A stretch of 17,167 bases of DNA from an uncultured Bacteroidales bacterium. GTDB lineage: Bacteria; Bacteroidota; Bacteroidia; Bacteroidales; F082. The translations under genes were made by a program, and so were the position numbers. Shown one piece after another: positions 1 through 7,376 of this stretch. The stretch lies in NCBI GenBank assembly GCA_937902805.1, contig CALEMB010000109.1, positions 1 to 17,167 on the forward strand, given 5' to 3'. The notes under the pieces were generated by a model that saw nothing but the letters and a program-made list of their open reading frames with translations, did not search any database and was not told the DNA's origin. Each line of letters opens with the position of its first letter. The first letter of the stretch is position 1.

Positions 1-39
1 AGATCTACACTCTTTCCCTACACGACGCTCTTCCGATCT
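1..39 (+). other. Illumina TruSeq adapter remnant (artefact)
   Basis: The first 39 bases match the 3' part of the Illumina TruSeq universal/read-1 adapter, including the stretch ACACTCTTTCCCTACACGAC and the ending CTTCCGATCT. Biological sequence starts at base 40. The adapter was left on a read and carried into the assembly, so the contig end is artificial. Nothing upstream can be inferred. Confidence 0.97.
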
Positions 40-44
40 CGATC

Positions 45-767
45 TTATTGAATCACCGTGCCGTCCTCAAAGTCGACGAAGAACTTCCAGCAGTCGATGT
101 CGAGCACCTTTTCCGTGCCGACATAGTAATTAGAGAGGTTATCTTTGTTCACTTCAGTAGCGAAAGAGTTGATGATGGGGAAGCTCTCACCAAAGGGCTC
201 AAATTCCCAGTCCACATCGTCGGTCCAGCCTTGAGCATCGGGACGGTAGTACCAGTTCTTGCCCGTCTTCACATTCCAGAAACGGTCGACGCCTTGGCCG
301 TCGTTGAACGCCTCGTCATCGCCATGCTTCATATAGGTTTCGTTGAAACCAGTGCCTGTATTATTGATGGTGATGAAGAAGTTGTTCTTGGGCGGGTTGA
401 AGCTATAGGTGCTGGTGAAAGGCAGGGTCTCGGGCTTCACAGGCTTCTCGGTGATGATTGGAACGTCGTTCGGGTCGAAGACGGTGATGCTGGCCACGGC
501 TTCAAGGTCGTTGTCCTGACAGGTGCCAACAATGTTGCACTTGCCGATTTTCTTGGCGATGATTTCAATCTTTTCACCAAAATGGATGGGCTTGAAGCTG
601 ATGACTTTAGGTCCTTTGATGTTGTAACCGAGCGCATTGCAGTTGTCGAAGGGCTTCCAAACGATGGTGTCGCCCAACGACATTTTAAACTCCGTCTCTT
701 TTGCTTCTTGGGCCATCATAATGCAGCCGAGGCAAAGGAGAACAAGGGTAAATAATGCTTTTTTCAT
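45..767 (-). CDS. Secreted protein of unknown function
   Basis: A 240-residue protein with a clear signal peptide: MKKALFTLVLLCLGC then a cut probably after MMAQ. The cysteine in CLGC could instead make it a lipoprotein, but the AQ ending fits a signal peptidase I site common in Bacteroidetes. Residues about 25-97 look like a small all-beta domain resembling bacterial Ig-like folds (GDTIVWKP, then alternating hydrophobic strands ending ASITVFD). Residues about 115-235 are rich in aromatic and acidic residues (NNFFITINNTG, KNWYYRPDAQGW, DVDWEFEPFG) and match no family I recognise. There is no T9SS sorting domain. The stop lies 6 bp from the adapter, so the gene is complete. It follows the HD gene by 56 bp that contain a -7 box, so it can be transcribed on its own. 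A role at the cell surface or in the periplasm is inference. Confidence 0.8.
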   Translation of the reverse strand: MKKALFTLVLLCLGCIMMAQEAKETEFKMSLGDTIVWKPFDNCNALGYNIKGPKVISFKPIHFGEKIEIIAKKIGKCNIVGTCQDNDLEAVASITVFDPNDVPIITEKPVKPETLPFTSTYSFNPPKNNFFITINNTGTGFNETYMKHGDDEAFNDGQGVDRFWNVKTGKNWYYRPDAQGWTDDVDWEFEPFGESFPIINSFATEVNKDNLSNYYVGTEKVLDIDCWKFFVDFEDGTVIQ

Positions 768-790
768 TTTTCGTTGTTTTAAAACAGTCG

Positions 791-798
791 CAAAAATA
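791..798 (-). promoter_or_regulatory. Bacteroidetes -7 promoter box
   Basis: On the minus strand this reads TATTTTTG, a match to the Bacteroidetes -7 consensus TAnnTTTG, 23 bp upstream of the ATG at 767. No clear TTTG -33 box is visible at the usual 19-22 bp spacing. Confidence 0.5.
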
Positions 799-823
799 CA
801 AAATATCTTGTATCGCAGTGAAT

Positions 824-1438
824 TTAGTTTGGAAATAGTTGCTCAAAGGCATCTCGCATGGCACTTTCGTCGCGGATGATTTTTCGAAGCTCCTCCAAAC
901 GCAGGGCGTTGTCCGATTCGGGAATCCATAGGCGTAGGTAGCCAGTGTCGGAGTATTTCTCCAGCAGATGCTCACGGAAACGTTGGTATTGCCCTTCTTT
1001 GTCGAGTTCGGGATGATGGTCGAGGCCGAACTGTATGGTGCGGCGGATGACCTTCTGTGGCGTGATGAGTCGGTCGGCTTCGGCCACAATTTTGCCATAG
1101 ATGCTACGTGGTTCATGTCCGCTGGAGGCACGGTGGTCTTCAGCGGCTTGTGCCATAGTTTCGATTTGGGCTTCATCAAACCATTCCCTGAGTTTCTTGT
1201 CCTCGCGTATGATGTGCCCCGAAACGAGATGGTGCGTGTCGCGGCCCTCACATAGTCCGGTATCGTGGTAGGCGGCGATGGCATAGACCATGTCCTCGTT
1301 CACGTCATAATGTTTGGACAAATCTATGCTGCGCTCGATAACCTCCTCAGCGTGGTTGCGCTGATGGGCAGCATCGAAATGCTCGTAGCGGGGCAGAATT
1401 TCCTGCTCGATGTAGGCTTTGAGTTGTGCTTGTATCAT
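824..1438 (-). CDS. HD-domain metal-dependent phosphohydrolase
   Basis: A 204-residue cytoplasmic protein with the HD superfamily signature: His29 (QRNHAEEV), His58-Asp59 (AAYHDTGL), His102 (AEDHRAS) and Asp122 (VAEADRL). These are the expected metal ligands for a phosphohydrolase acting on nucleotides or other phosphoesters. The substrate cannot be read from sequence. Length is normal for a single-domain HD protein, and no RelA/SpoT-type synthetase or sensor domain is attached. The ATG at 1438 lies 2 bp after the stop of the beta-helix gene, so the two are almost certainly co-transcribed and possibly translationally coupled. No functional link to the secreted genes upstream is evident; it may be a passenger in the operon. 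Confidence 0.88.
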   Translation of the reverse strand: MIQAQLKAYIEQEILPRYEHFDAAHQRNHAEEVIERSIDLSKHYDVNEDMVYAIAAYHDTGLCEGRDTHHLVSGHIIREDKKLREWFDEAQIETMAQAAEDHRASSGHEPRSIYGKIVAEADRLITPQKVIRRTIQFGLDHHPELDKEGQYQRFREHLLEKYSDTGYLRLWIPESDNALRLEELRKIIRDESAMRDAFEQLFPN

Positions 1439-1440
1439 AG

Positions 1441-3762
1441 TTATTGTGCAGTGAAGCTGAAGGCTTGCGTCGATGCCGACGAGGTTCCACCGAGGTAAAG
1501 CCCGTGGAATACTGTTGTCGGGTTGGTGGGCGCTTGCGTGCTGTACTTCACATAATAGGTGCTGCCGTGTTGCATGCCCGTCGCCGTGATGAGGGCGAGC
1601 CTGCTGTTGCAGTTGCCCTCGAAGCTGAAGGTGACAAGGTTGCTGCCGCCCGAGCCGCTAGTGTTCGACAGAGTGTAGTATCTTCCCGTTTGGAAGCTGT
1701 AGCTGCTGGTATGGAAGTAGTAGCCTTGCACTGCGCCTGTGATGGTGTTTCCGCCACCGCCAGGCCAACCACCACCACCGCCTTGCGAGCCGCCGGCACT
1801 GATGCCGATGCCGGTGCCCGTAATACGGATGTAGCTGTTGTTGTCGCAGTCGAAGCCTTCCTCGGGGTCGCCTTTGGTGGTGTAGGAGAAGACAACACCG
1901 TCGCCAATGGTGATGGCACCCGCCGTTCCAGCGTTCGAGTCGATGGCATCGTTGCCGTAGCCGTAGCACACGGTCACACCACCGTTGAAGATGATTTTGC
2001 CTGCTGAGTTCATGCAGTCGTCATAGCAATGGAAGTAGTGCTGACCGCCTTCAACATTGATCTGTGTCTTCGATTCGAAGCCTTCGGCTTTGTTCTTTGT
2101 GGTTGAAACGGTAGTGGTACCGCCGTAGATGGTCGCCACACCACCCACCTTGATGGCTTTTGCCGAGGCGTGTCCTTCGGAGGAACCGCCGCCACCAGGA
2201 CCTGGAGGCCAACCGCCACCGCCGCCCGAACTGCCTACTTCTGAGCCTGTCGTGGAGATAGTGAGGGTGGGACCGGTGCCGTCGGGGCTGCCTTGGGTGT
2301 AAGTTCCTGAGTAGGTATAGGTGGTGCCGCCCCAACCACTGCCTGTGGCGGTCTTGGTGCCCACCTTGATGCCTTTGCCGCCATTACCGGTGCTGGTGAG
2401 CGTGATGTTGCCGCTCAATATCTGCATGTCGCCTTCGCTGCGGAGGCAAGAGCTGGAATACACATCGGTGCCCGAAGAAGCGGTGTAGGTGGCACCGTTG
2501 CCGTGGGTTTCGATGTTGATGGTGTTGTTGCCGCTGATGGTCATGTTGCCTGCCGACTTGATGCCCTTGCCGCCTTGGTTGGAGGTCGGGAGGACGATGG
2601 TGATATCGCCACCGCTGATGTTGATGTCGGCATCGCCCTTTATGGCGGTGCAGTAAGAAGGCTCGTTGTCGGTCACAACGGTGCTGCCATTTGCGTTGAT
2701 AACGATGATGCCGCCGCTGATGTTGATGTTGCCATCAGCGGAGATACCCTTCGAGGTGTTACCCGAATGGGTGATGTTGATAGTGCCGCCTGTGATGTCG
2801 ATGGTACCGTCGCTCTTGACGCCTTTGTTGGAAACACCCGTGGAGGTGATGTCGAGGTAACCGTTCGACATGACGAAGGAGCCATTGACGCTGATGCCTT
2901 TCGAGTTGATTTCCGTCACGTTGATGGTGACATCGCCGTTGTTGATGGTGCAGTTGGTGGTCGTCTCAATACCGTCGGAACCGCAGCTGTTGACAATGAC
3001 GGAGCCGCCGTTTTGGACGAAGGCGTTGGCATGGAGACCGTCGGTGTCGGCATTGACCACGGTGATGTTCCCCGAGTTGATGGTCAAGGTGCCTTCCGTG
3101 TTGATGGCGTGTTTGTCGTTGCCAGTGATGTTCAGCGAGCCTCCACTGATGCAGAGGTCTCCTTCGGAATTAAGAGCTCCGTTGATTAAATGTCCCGTTC
3201 CGTCAGCGAGTGTGGAAGAGCCTCTGAGTTGGAGCGTCACGTTGACCTCGCTAGCAATGTTGATTGCCGCTGTATTTGTGTTGGAAAGAGACAAACTGCT
3301 CAATGCCATGAAGAAATTATTGGTGCTATACATAATGAGCGAGCCGTTCGAGGAACTGCCCGAGACGACATACGGCACGTTGACAAGCGTCGAATTGACG
3401 ACGACTTCAGCGCCGGTGTTGGTCACGGTCACGCCCGTGCTGGCAAAGGGGTTGACAACCGACACAGAGTTGCCGTTAAAGGTGATATAAACGGTGTCGC
3501 CCGCTGGTGGCTCGGGAGGTGTTGGATCTTTTTGTAAGAAAGTGATGCTGTCGAACTCCGTGATGGGGAAGGAATAGGTGCCACTTTCGGCACTGATGAC
3601 CATCATAGAAGGACCGTGGCCTTGGAAGACGATTTCCGTAATCTCGTTGACATCGTTATCGTGGATGACGCTGCCCGAACGGTGCAGGTTGATATGGTAT
3701 TCTTGGGCTTGGAGGCCGATGCAACCCAGCAAAAAGGCAAATAAAATGAAGGACTTTCTCAT
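1441..3762 (-). CDS. Secreted Cthe_2159-like carbohydrate-binding beta-helix protein
   Basis: A 773-residue protein. A signal peptide (MRKSFILFAFLLGCIGLQAQ, residues 1-20) is followed by a small domain (22-76) ending in FPITEFDSITF, then a proline linker (TPPEPP). From about residue 88 it matches the Cthe_2159 carbohydrate-binding domain (once DUF4353): VYITFNGNSVSVV, then many coils of about 25-28 residues of the form SKGI-x-x-DG-x-I-x-I-x-GG-x-I-x-I (clearest at 285-360). This is the signature of a right-handed parallel beta-helix. Known members bind acidic plant polysaccharides and calcium, so pectin-like ligands are inferred here. Two glycine-rich inserts with a GGGGGWP core (513-526 and 661-671) interrupt the helix. 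The C-terminal segment 680-773 looks like a beta-sandwich (RLALITATG, STYYVKYS). There is no T9SS sorting domain. It overlaps the upstream gene by 4 bp (ATGA). Confidence 0.87.
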   Translation of the reverse strand: MRKSFILFAFLLGCIGLQAQEYHINLHRSGSVIHDNDVNEITEIVFQGHGPSMMVISAESGTYSFPITEFDSITFLQKDPTPPEPPAGDTVYITFNGNSVSVVNPFASTGVTVTNTGAEVVVNSTLVNVPYVVSGSSSNGSLIMYSTNNFFMALSSLSLSNTNTAAINIASEVNVTLQLRGSSTLADGTGHLINGALNSEGDLCISGGSLNITGNDKHAINTEGTLTINSGNITVVNADTDGLHANAFVQNGGSVIVNSCGSDGIETTTNCTINNGDVTINVTEINSKGISVNGSFVMSNGYLDITSTGVSNKGVKSDGTIDITGGTINITHSGNTSKGISADGNINISGGIIVINANGSTVVTDNEPSYCTAIKGDADINISGGDITIVLPTSNQGGKGIKSAGNMTISGNNTINIETHGNGATYTASSGTDVYSSSCLRSEGDMQILSGNITLTSTGNGGKGIKVGTKTATGSGWGGTTYTYSGTYTQGSPDGTGPTLTISTTGSEVGSSGGGGGWPPGPGGGGSSEGHASAKAIKVGGVATIYGGTTTVSTTKNKAEGFESKTQINVEGGQHYFHCYDDCMNSAGKIIFNGGVTVCYGYGNDAIDSNAGTAGAITIGDGVVFSYTTKGDPEEGFDCDNNSYIRITGTGIGISAGGSQGGGGGWPGGGGNTITGAVQGYYFHTSSYSFQTGRYYTLSNTSGSGGSNLVTFSFEGNCNSRLALITATGMQHGSTYYVKYSTQAPTNPTTVFHGLYLGGTSSASTQAFSFTAQ

Positions 3763-4244
3763 AGCTTGATCATTTTAAGGGTGCTGGATTGTGTTCTGAC
3801 AAGGTATAAGCCCACGGGGAAAGCACTGACATCGATGGTTTCGTTATCCGAAGCTTCAAAGGTTCTCATCAAACGTCCGTCGATGGCGTAGATGCTTACG
3901 GTCTGTTTGCCATCAAGGTTATGGAGTATCAAGACGTCGTGGACGGGATTAGGTAGGATGCTGATTTCTGCTGCCGGGTTTTCGTTCAGACCGACTTCCT
4001 CTTCGCAGGTGATTTTCCGGATGTCGCTCATCAGGATTCTGACGACAGCTTTTCCGGTCCCTTCTTCGATAACGAGGTAGGTGTTGTCCTCAAAACAAAC
4101 GCGGCCAGACTCCATTATGGAGTAGGTTTGAACGGAGCCGTCGTTCATGGTAACGACCATGTGTGTGGATTGTGCCGCTATGCTGTATGCCATTCCTATG
4201 ATGAGCATGATAAGCATCAATCCATGCCTAAAAAGTTGTTTCAT
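3759..4244 (-). CDS. Small secreted protein with T9SS type A sorting domain
   Basis: A 161-residue protein. A signal peptide spans about 1-25 (LIMLIIGMAYSIAAQ). A 50-residue module (28-80, VVTMNDGSVQTYSI to MSDIRKITC) is followed by a C-terminal type IX secretion sorting domain (89-161) with the usual landmarks: SILPNPVHDVL, VSIYAIDGRL, FPVGLYLVR and a basic end KMIKL. Such domains direct export across the outer membrane and anchoring at the surface in Bacteroidetes. Very little cargo lies between signal and sorting domain. The 28-80 module aligns with residues 24-75 of the downstream beta-helix protein, which lacks a sorting domain. The genes overlap by ATGA, so the two proteins are probably made together and may act as a pair. 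It is the first gene of its unit, 50 bp downstream of a -7 box. Confidence 0.87.
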   Translation of the reverse strand: MKQLFRHGLMLIMLIIGMAYSIAAQSTHMVVTMNDGSVQTYSIMESGRVCFEDNTYLVIEEGTGKAVVRILMSDIRKITCEEEVGLNENPAAEISILPNPVHDVLILHNLDGKQTVSIYAIDGRLMRTFEASDNETIDVSAFPVGLYLVRTQSSTLKMIKL

Positions 4245-4294
4245 AGTTGTTGAAAAATTGAAAGAATGATAAAAATAGAAATAGGTATAAAATG

Positions 4295-4302
4295 CAAAGT
4301 TA
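4295..4302 (-). promoter_or_regulatory. Bacteroidetes -7 promoter box
   Basis: The minus strand reads TAACTTTG, a full match to TAnnTTTG, 50 bp upstream of the ATG at 4244. It would drive the sorting-domain protein, beta-helix and HD genes. No good -33 TTTG is seen at standard spacing. Confidence 0.55.
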
Positions 4303-4346
4303 CAACTTTTTTGAAATAGTAGGGTTGTTGTTTGAAGAAAATATAG

Positions 4347-4378
4347 ATTCCCGCTTGCGCACCTGCCTGTGCTGGAAT
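4347..4378 (-). terminator. Possible hairpin terminator after the UvrA-like gene
   Basis: ATTCC (4347-4351) pairs with GGAAT (4374-4378), and an inner GCAC/GTGC stem sits between them with unequal bulges. It lies about 20-50 bp past the stop of the UvrA-like gene and is followed on the minus strand by CTATATTTTC, a weak U-rich stretch. It could equally be the decayed remnant of an intergenic palindromic repeat. Confidence 0.3.
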
Positions 4379-4398
4379 GACATAGGAGGCTAACTGGC

Positions 4399-6660
4399 TT
4401 AAAGAGCTGTCATGTAAGGCCTTGTAATAGAGGCTTTACAATCCAACATCTGCTTTGGCGTGCCCGTGAAGAGCACCTTGCCACCCATGGCACCGCCGCC
4501 AGGACCGAGTTCCACGAGGTAGTCGCAGGATTTCAGCATTTCCAGATTGTGTTCAATGAGGAAGATGGTGTTGCCCGCTTCCACCATGGTGTCGAAGAGG
4601 TCGAGGATGCGCTTGATGTCGTTGAGGTGCAGGCCATCGGAAGGTTCGTCCATGATGAAGATTTTGCCCGCATCGCGAAGGTAGGAAGCCAGTTTGATGC
4701 GCTGCAACTCGCCGCCAGAGAGCGTCGAAAGCGACTGGTTCAGATGGAGATAGCCCAAACCGACCTTGCGCAATGGTTCCAACTTCTCAGCAATGACGGT
4801 ACTTGCAAACATTTCAGAGGCTTTGTTGGCGGTCATGTCCATCACCTCAGCGATATTCATGCCGTTGACTTTGTAAGCCAGTACCTCATTGCTGTATCGC
4901 AGTCCGCCACAGGCCTCACAGGTAGTCTCGATGGCATCCATAAAGGCCATATCGCTGACGATGACACCTTTGCCTTGGCAGACGGGACAGCCACCCTTGC
5001 CGTTGAAGGAGAAGAGGTCAGCCTTGGTTTTGTTGGCCTTAGCGAAAAGTTTGCGGATGTCGTCGGCAACTTCCAAATAGGTGGCAGGGGTGGAGCGCAA
5101 ACTGATGCCGATGTTCTTCTGGCTGATGTAAACGATTTCCTCGGGATGGGGATAGGCCTTGCGGAAACACTCCATCAGCGAGCTTTTGCCCGAGCCAGCC
5201 ACGCCTGCAATGCCGCACATTACGCCTAAGGGTAGGTCGATGGATAGGTTTTTGAGGTTGTGCAAAGTGGCATTCTCCAAATGGAAAAACGATTTGGGTT
5301 GGCGAACTTGTTCCTTAATGGAACTAGTTGCGCTGAGCGAGGTACCAGTTAACGTATGGCTATGAAGTAGCTCATTGTAGCTGCCCTCGAAGACAATTTC
5401 TCCGCCTTTCATGCCTGCATCAGGACCCATGTCGATGATATGGTCGGCAATCTTGATCATATCCTTGTGGTGTTCGACGAGGATGACCGTATTACCATGG
5501 TTTTTGAGCTTCTGCACTGACTTCTGCATCAGCAGAATATCGTGGTTATGCAAACCTACACTAGGCTCGTCGAGGATGTACATCACATCAGAAAGGGGCG
5601 AGTTGATGTATTTGGCAATCTTGCAGCGTTGTGCCTCACCGCCTGAGAGTGTGCCGATGGCGCGGTCGAGAGTGAGGTAGCCGAGGCCGATTTCCTCCAA
5701 AGCTGCCAACCTTTCAATGGTGGCACGCTTGATGTCTTCAGCGAGAGAATTGTCGATGGTCTCCATCCACTGGCGGCAGTCTGTGATGCTCATGGCAGTG
5801 ACCTCAGCGATGCTCACGCCTTTGATTTTGCAGGAGCGAATTTTCTCGTTGAGGCGCGTGCCGCCACAGTCTGGACAGGTGCCCATGGTCAGCATGGGGT
5901 TGAGCACAGCGGCATGGAGCAGGCCTTCCTCCGAATTGATGATGCTGCGGTACATGCGGGGGATGAGACCTTCGTATTTGGCACTCTTCGGCCAGTTGGA
6001 TGGCGGATTTTTCAGCTTGATTTGGGGCGAATTGAGGAACAAATCAAGTTCCTCGGGGGAGTAGTCCTTAATCTTTTTGTCCAAGTCAAAAAGGCCGCTG
6101 TAGGCATAACGGATCCAGCGCCAGCCGCCTTTGCCGAAGGCAATATAGTGGATGGTGTCTTCATCGTTGAGCGACTTGTCGAAGTCGACGAGTTTGTGGA
6201 TGTCCAACTCACGGATTTCGCCCAATCCTGCGCAGCGTGGACAACTGCCCGAGGGGTGGTTGAACGAGAAAGCGTCGGAATAGCCTACGAAAGGCTGCCC
6301 GATGCGGGAGAATAACAACCTCAATAAAGCGTAAATGTCGGTATAGGTGCCTACTGTAGAACGGGAATTGGAAGTTGGTTTCCTTTGCTCGATGACGATG
6401 GCGATAGGCAAGTTCTCGATGTCGCCAACATGGGGACGACCGTATTTTGGAAGGTATTGTTGGGTGAACGAAGGAAAAGTGTCATTCAACTCACGTCGCG
6501 ACTTGGCGGCGATGGTATCCAACACCAACGACGACTTGCCCGAGCCCGACACGCCCGTCACCACGGTGATTTGCCGCTTCGGTATCTTGACGGTGACATG
6601 TTTCAGGTTGTTTTCGGTGGCGTCTTTGATGATGATATGGTCGAAATTGTTGTTGGACAT
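4399..6660 (-). CDS. Short class-II UvrA-like ABC ATPase (UvrA2/DrrC type)
   Basis: A 753-residue protein with two complete ABC ATPase halves. Half one has Walker A GVSGSGKSS (36-44), signature LSGGEAQR (338-345) and Walker B ILDEPSVGL (362-370). Half two has Walker A GVAGSGKSS (486-494), LSGGELQR (647-654) and DEPSDGL (671-677). Four CxxC pairs remain (CPRC 140, CPDC 262, CPVC 558, CEAC 581), but the first CxxC of the usual first zinc finger is missing before FSFNHPSGSC. Full UvrA has about 940 residues. This length fits class-II UvrA proteins, which lack the UvrB-binding domain, such as the daunorubicin-resistance protein DrrC. The likely role is DNA damage or drug tolerance rather than canonical excision with UvrB, but that is inferred from family. 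It is a single gene with its own promoter, divergent from the NlpC/P60 gene. Confidence 0.9.
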   Translation of the reverse strand: MSNNNFDHIIIKDATENNLKHVTVKIPKRQITVVTGVSGSGKSSLVLDTIAAKSRRELNDTFPSFTQQYLPKYGRPHVGDIENLPIAIVIEQRKPTSNSRSTVGTYTDIYALLRLLFSRIGQPFVGYSDAFSFNHPSGSCPRCAGLGEIRELDIHKLVDFDKSLNDEDTIHYIAFGKGGWRWIRYAYSGLFDLDKKIKDYSPEELDLFLNSPQIKLKNPPSNWPKSAKYEGLIPRMYRSIINSEEGLLHAAVLNPMLTMGTCPDCGGTRLNEKIRSCKIKGVSIAEVTAMSITDCRQWMETIDNSLAEDIKRATIERLAALEEIGLGYLTLDRAIGTLSGGEAQRCKIAKYINSPLSDVMYILDEPSVGLHNHDILLMQKSVQKLKNHGNTVILVEHHKDMIKIADHIIDMGPDAGMKGGEIVFEGSYNELLHSHTLTGTSLSATSSIKEQVRQPKSFFHLENATLHNLKNLSIDLPLGVMCGIAGVAGSGKSSLMECFRKAYPHPEEIVYISQKNIGISLRSTPATYLEVADDIRKLFAKANKTKADLFSFNGKGGCPVCQGKGVIVSDMAFMDAIETTCEACGGLRYSNEVLAYKVNGMNIAEVMDMTANKASEMFASTVIAEKLEPLRKVGLGYLHLNQSLSTLSGGELQRIKLASYLRDAGKIFIMDEPSDGLHLNDIKRILDLFDTMVEAGNTIFLIEHNLEMLKSCDYLVELGPGGGAMGGKVLFTGTPKQMLDCKASITRPYMTAL

Positions 6661-6678
6661 GGCTCTTTTTTTTGCGAT

Positions 6679-6704
6679 GCAAAAGTAAAAATTATTACTT
6701 TTGC
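6679..6704. promoter_or_regulatory. Divergent promoters inside a perfect inverted repeat
   Basis: GCAAAAGTAA (6679-6688) and TTACTTTTGC (6695-6704) form a perfect 10-bp inverted repeat with a 6-bp spacer. Each arm contains TACTTTTG, a match to the Bacteroidetes -7 box: one (6696-6703) for the plus-strand lipoprotein gene, one (6687-6680 on the minus strand) for the UvrA-like gene. For the plus gene a TTTG at 6671-6674 sits 21 bp upstream, a good -33 box, and the leader would be only a few bases long. Confidence 0.6.
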
Positions 6705-6711
6705 CGACCTA

Positions 6712-7368
6712 ATGAGAAAAGAAAAGAGGACATGGGTCGCCATTATGTCGTTTCTTTCCGTATTGTTTTCACTTGTTTTTGTTGAAGGATGTACAACGGT
6801 TTCGAAATTGGTACGAGGGAACGATGTCATGGTATTCAAGAAAGATGCTCCGCAACCAGTGGAAGTCCCGCAAGCTTTGGGATATGATAATGTGCTGCTG
6901 GTGTGGGATTCTTCTAGGTTTGAATCATTGAGTCTGTTCAAGTATGGTTTGGGCAACAGCCATACGGTGGCGGACAGTATCATTGATTATGCCATGAGGT
7001 TCCTGAGGGTACCGTATGTGCCTTCGGGGAAAGGCCCTGACAAGTTTGATTGTTCTGGCTTTACTTCCTATGTCTACCGTCACTTTGGCTACGAGTTGGA
7101 ATGTACCGCTGTGGGTCAACTGAAGGATGGTTGGATGGAAATCAAGAATCCAGAAGAGCTAAAAAGGGGCGATTTGGTGTTTTATGGCGGTCGCAACAAA
7201 ACCAAACGGATAGGTCACGTGGCCATTGTGGTTGACAACGACCTTGTCAACCATCGCTTTACGTTTATCCATGCTACTGTGAATTTGGGCGTGACAGTAT
7301 CGGTCTCCACCGAGTATTATTATGCCAAACGATACATCACCGCTTGCCGTATCCTTCCTGAATCTTGA
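6712..7368 (+). CDS. NlpC/P60 peptidoglycan endopeptidase lipoprotein
   Basis: A 218-residue protein starting at the ATG at 6712, just after its promoter box. The reading frame is open further upstream, but that stretch overlaps the divergent UvrA-like gene and its promoter. The N terminus has basic residues, a hydrophobic stretch and a lipobox-like FVEGC with Cys27, which suggests a membrane-anchored lipoprotein. The C-terminal half is an NlpC/P60 domain with the full catalytic set: Cys114 (KFDCSGFTSYVY), His169 (RIGHVAIVV) and His187 (FIHATV), plus the typical RGDLVFY at 152-158. Such enzymes cut peptide stems of peptidoglycan, usually between D-Glu and the diamino acid. Length is normal for a single-domain Spr/NlpC-type hydrolase. 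The propeller gene follows directly and is probably co-transcribed. Confidence 0.92.
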   Translation: MRKEKRTWVAIMSFLSVLFSLVFVEGCTTVSKLVRGNDVMVFKKDAPQPVEVPQALGYDNVLLVWDSSRFESLSLFKYGLGNSHTVADSIIDYAMRFLRVPYVPSGKGPDKFDCSGFTSYVYRHFGYELECTAVGQLKDGWMEIKNPEELKRGDLVFYGGRNKTKRIGHVAIVVDNDLVNHRFTFIHATVNLGVTVSVSTEYYYAKRYITACRILPES

Positions 7369-7376
7369 AATTTGAT

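Noticed and set aside
48..755. Long plus-strand open frame opposite the secreted protein gene
   Set aside because: It mirrors the minus-strand gene, has no signal peptide or known motif, and the minus-strand product has a clear signal peptide and promoter box.
2700..2870. CRISPR-like repeats
   Set aside because: The repeated segments are imperfect, have no spacers, and are coding repeats of beta-helix coils.
1444..3490. Several long open frames on both strands across the beta-helix gene
   Set aside because: They arise from the repetitive GC-rich coding sequence; the products are valine/aspartate- or proline/serine-rich low-complexity strings without domains.
4549..6315. Plus-strand open frames opposite the UvrA-like gene
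   Set aside because: The minus strand encodes an ATPase with all motifs intact; the antisense products have no recognisable features.
6385..6711. Upstream extension of the NlpC/P60 frame
   Set aside because: It would run through the start and promoter of the divergent UvrA-like gene and would bury the lipoprotein signal; the ATG at 6712 explains the N terminus.
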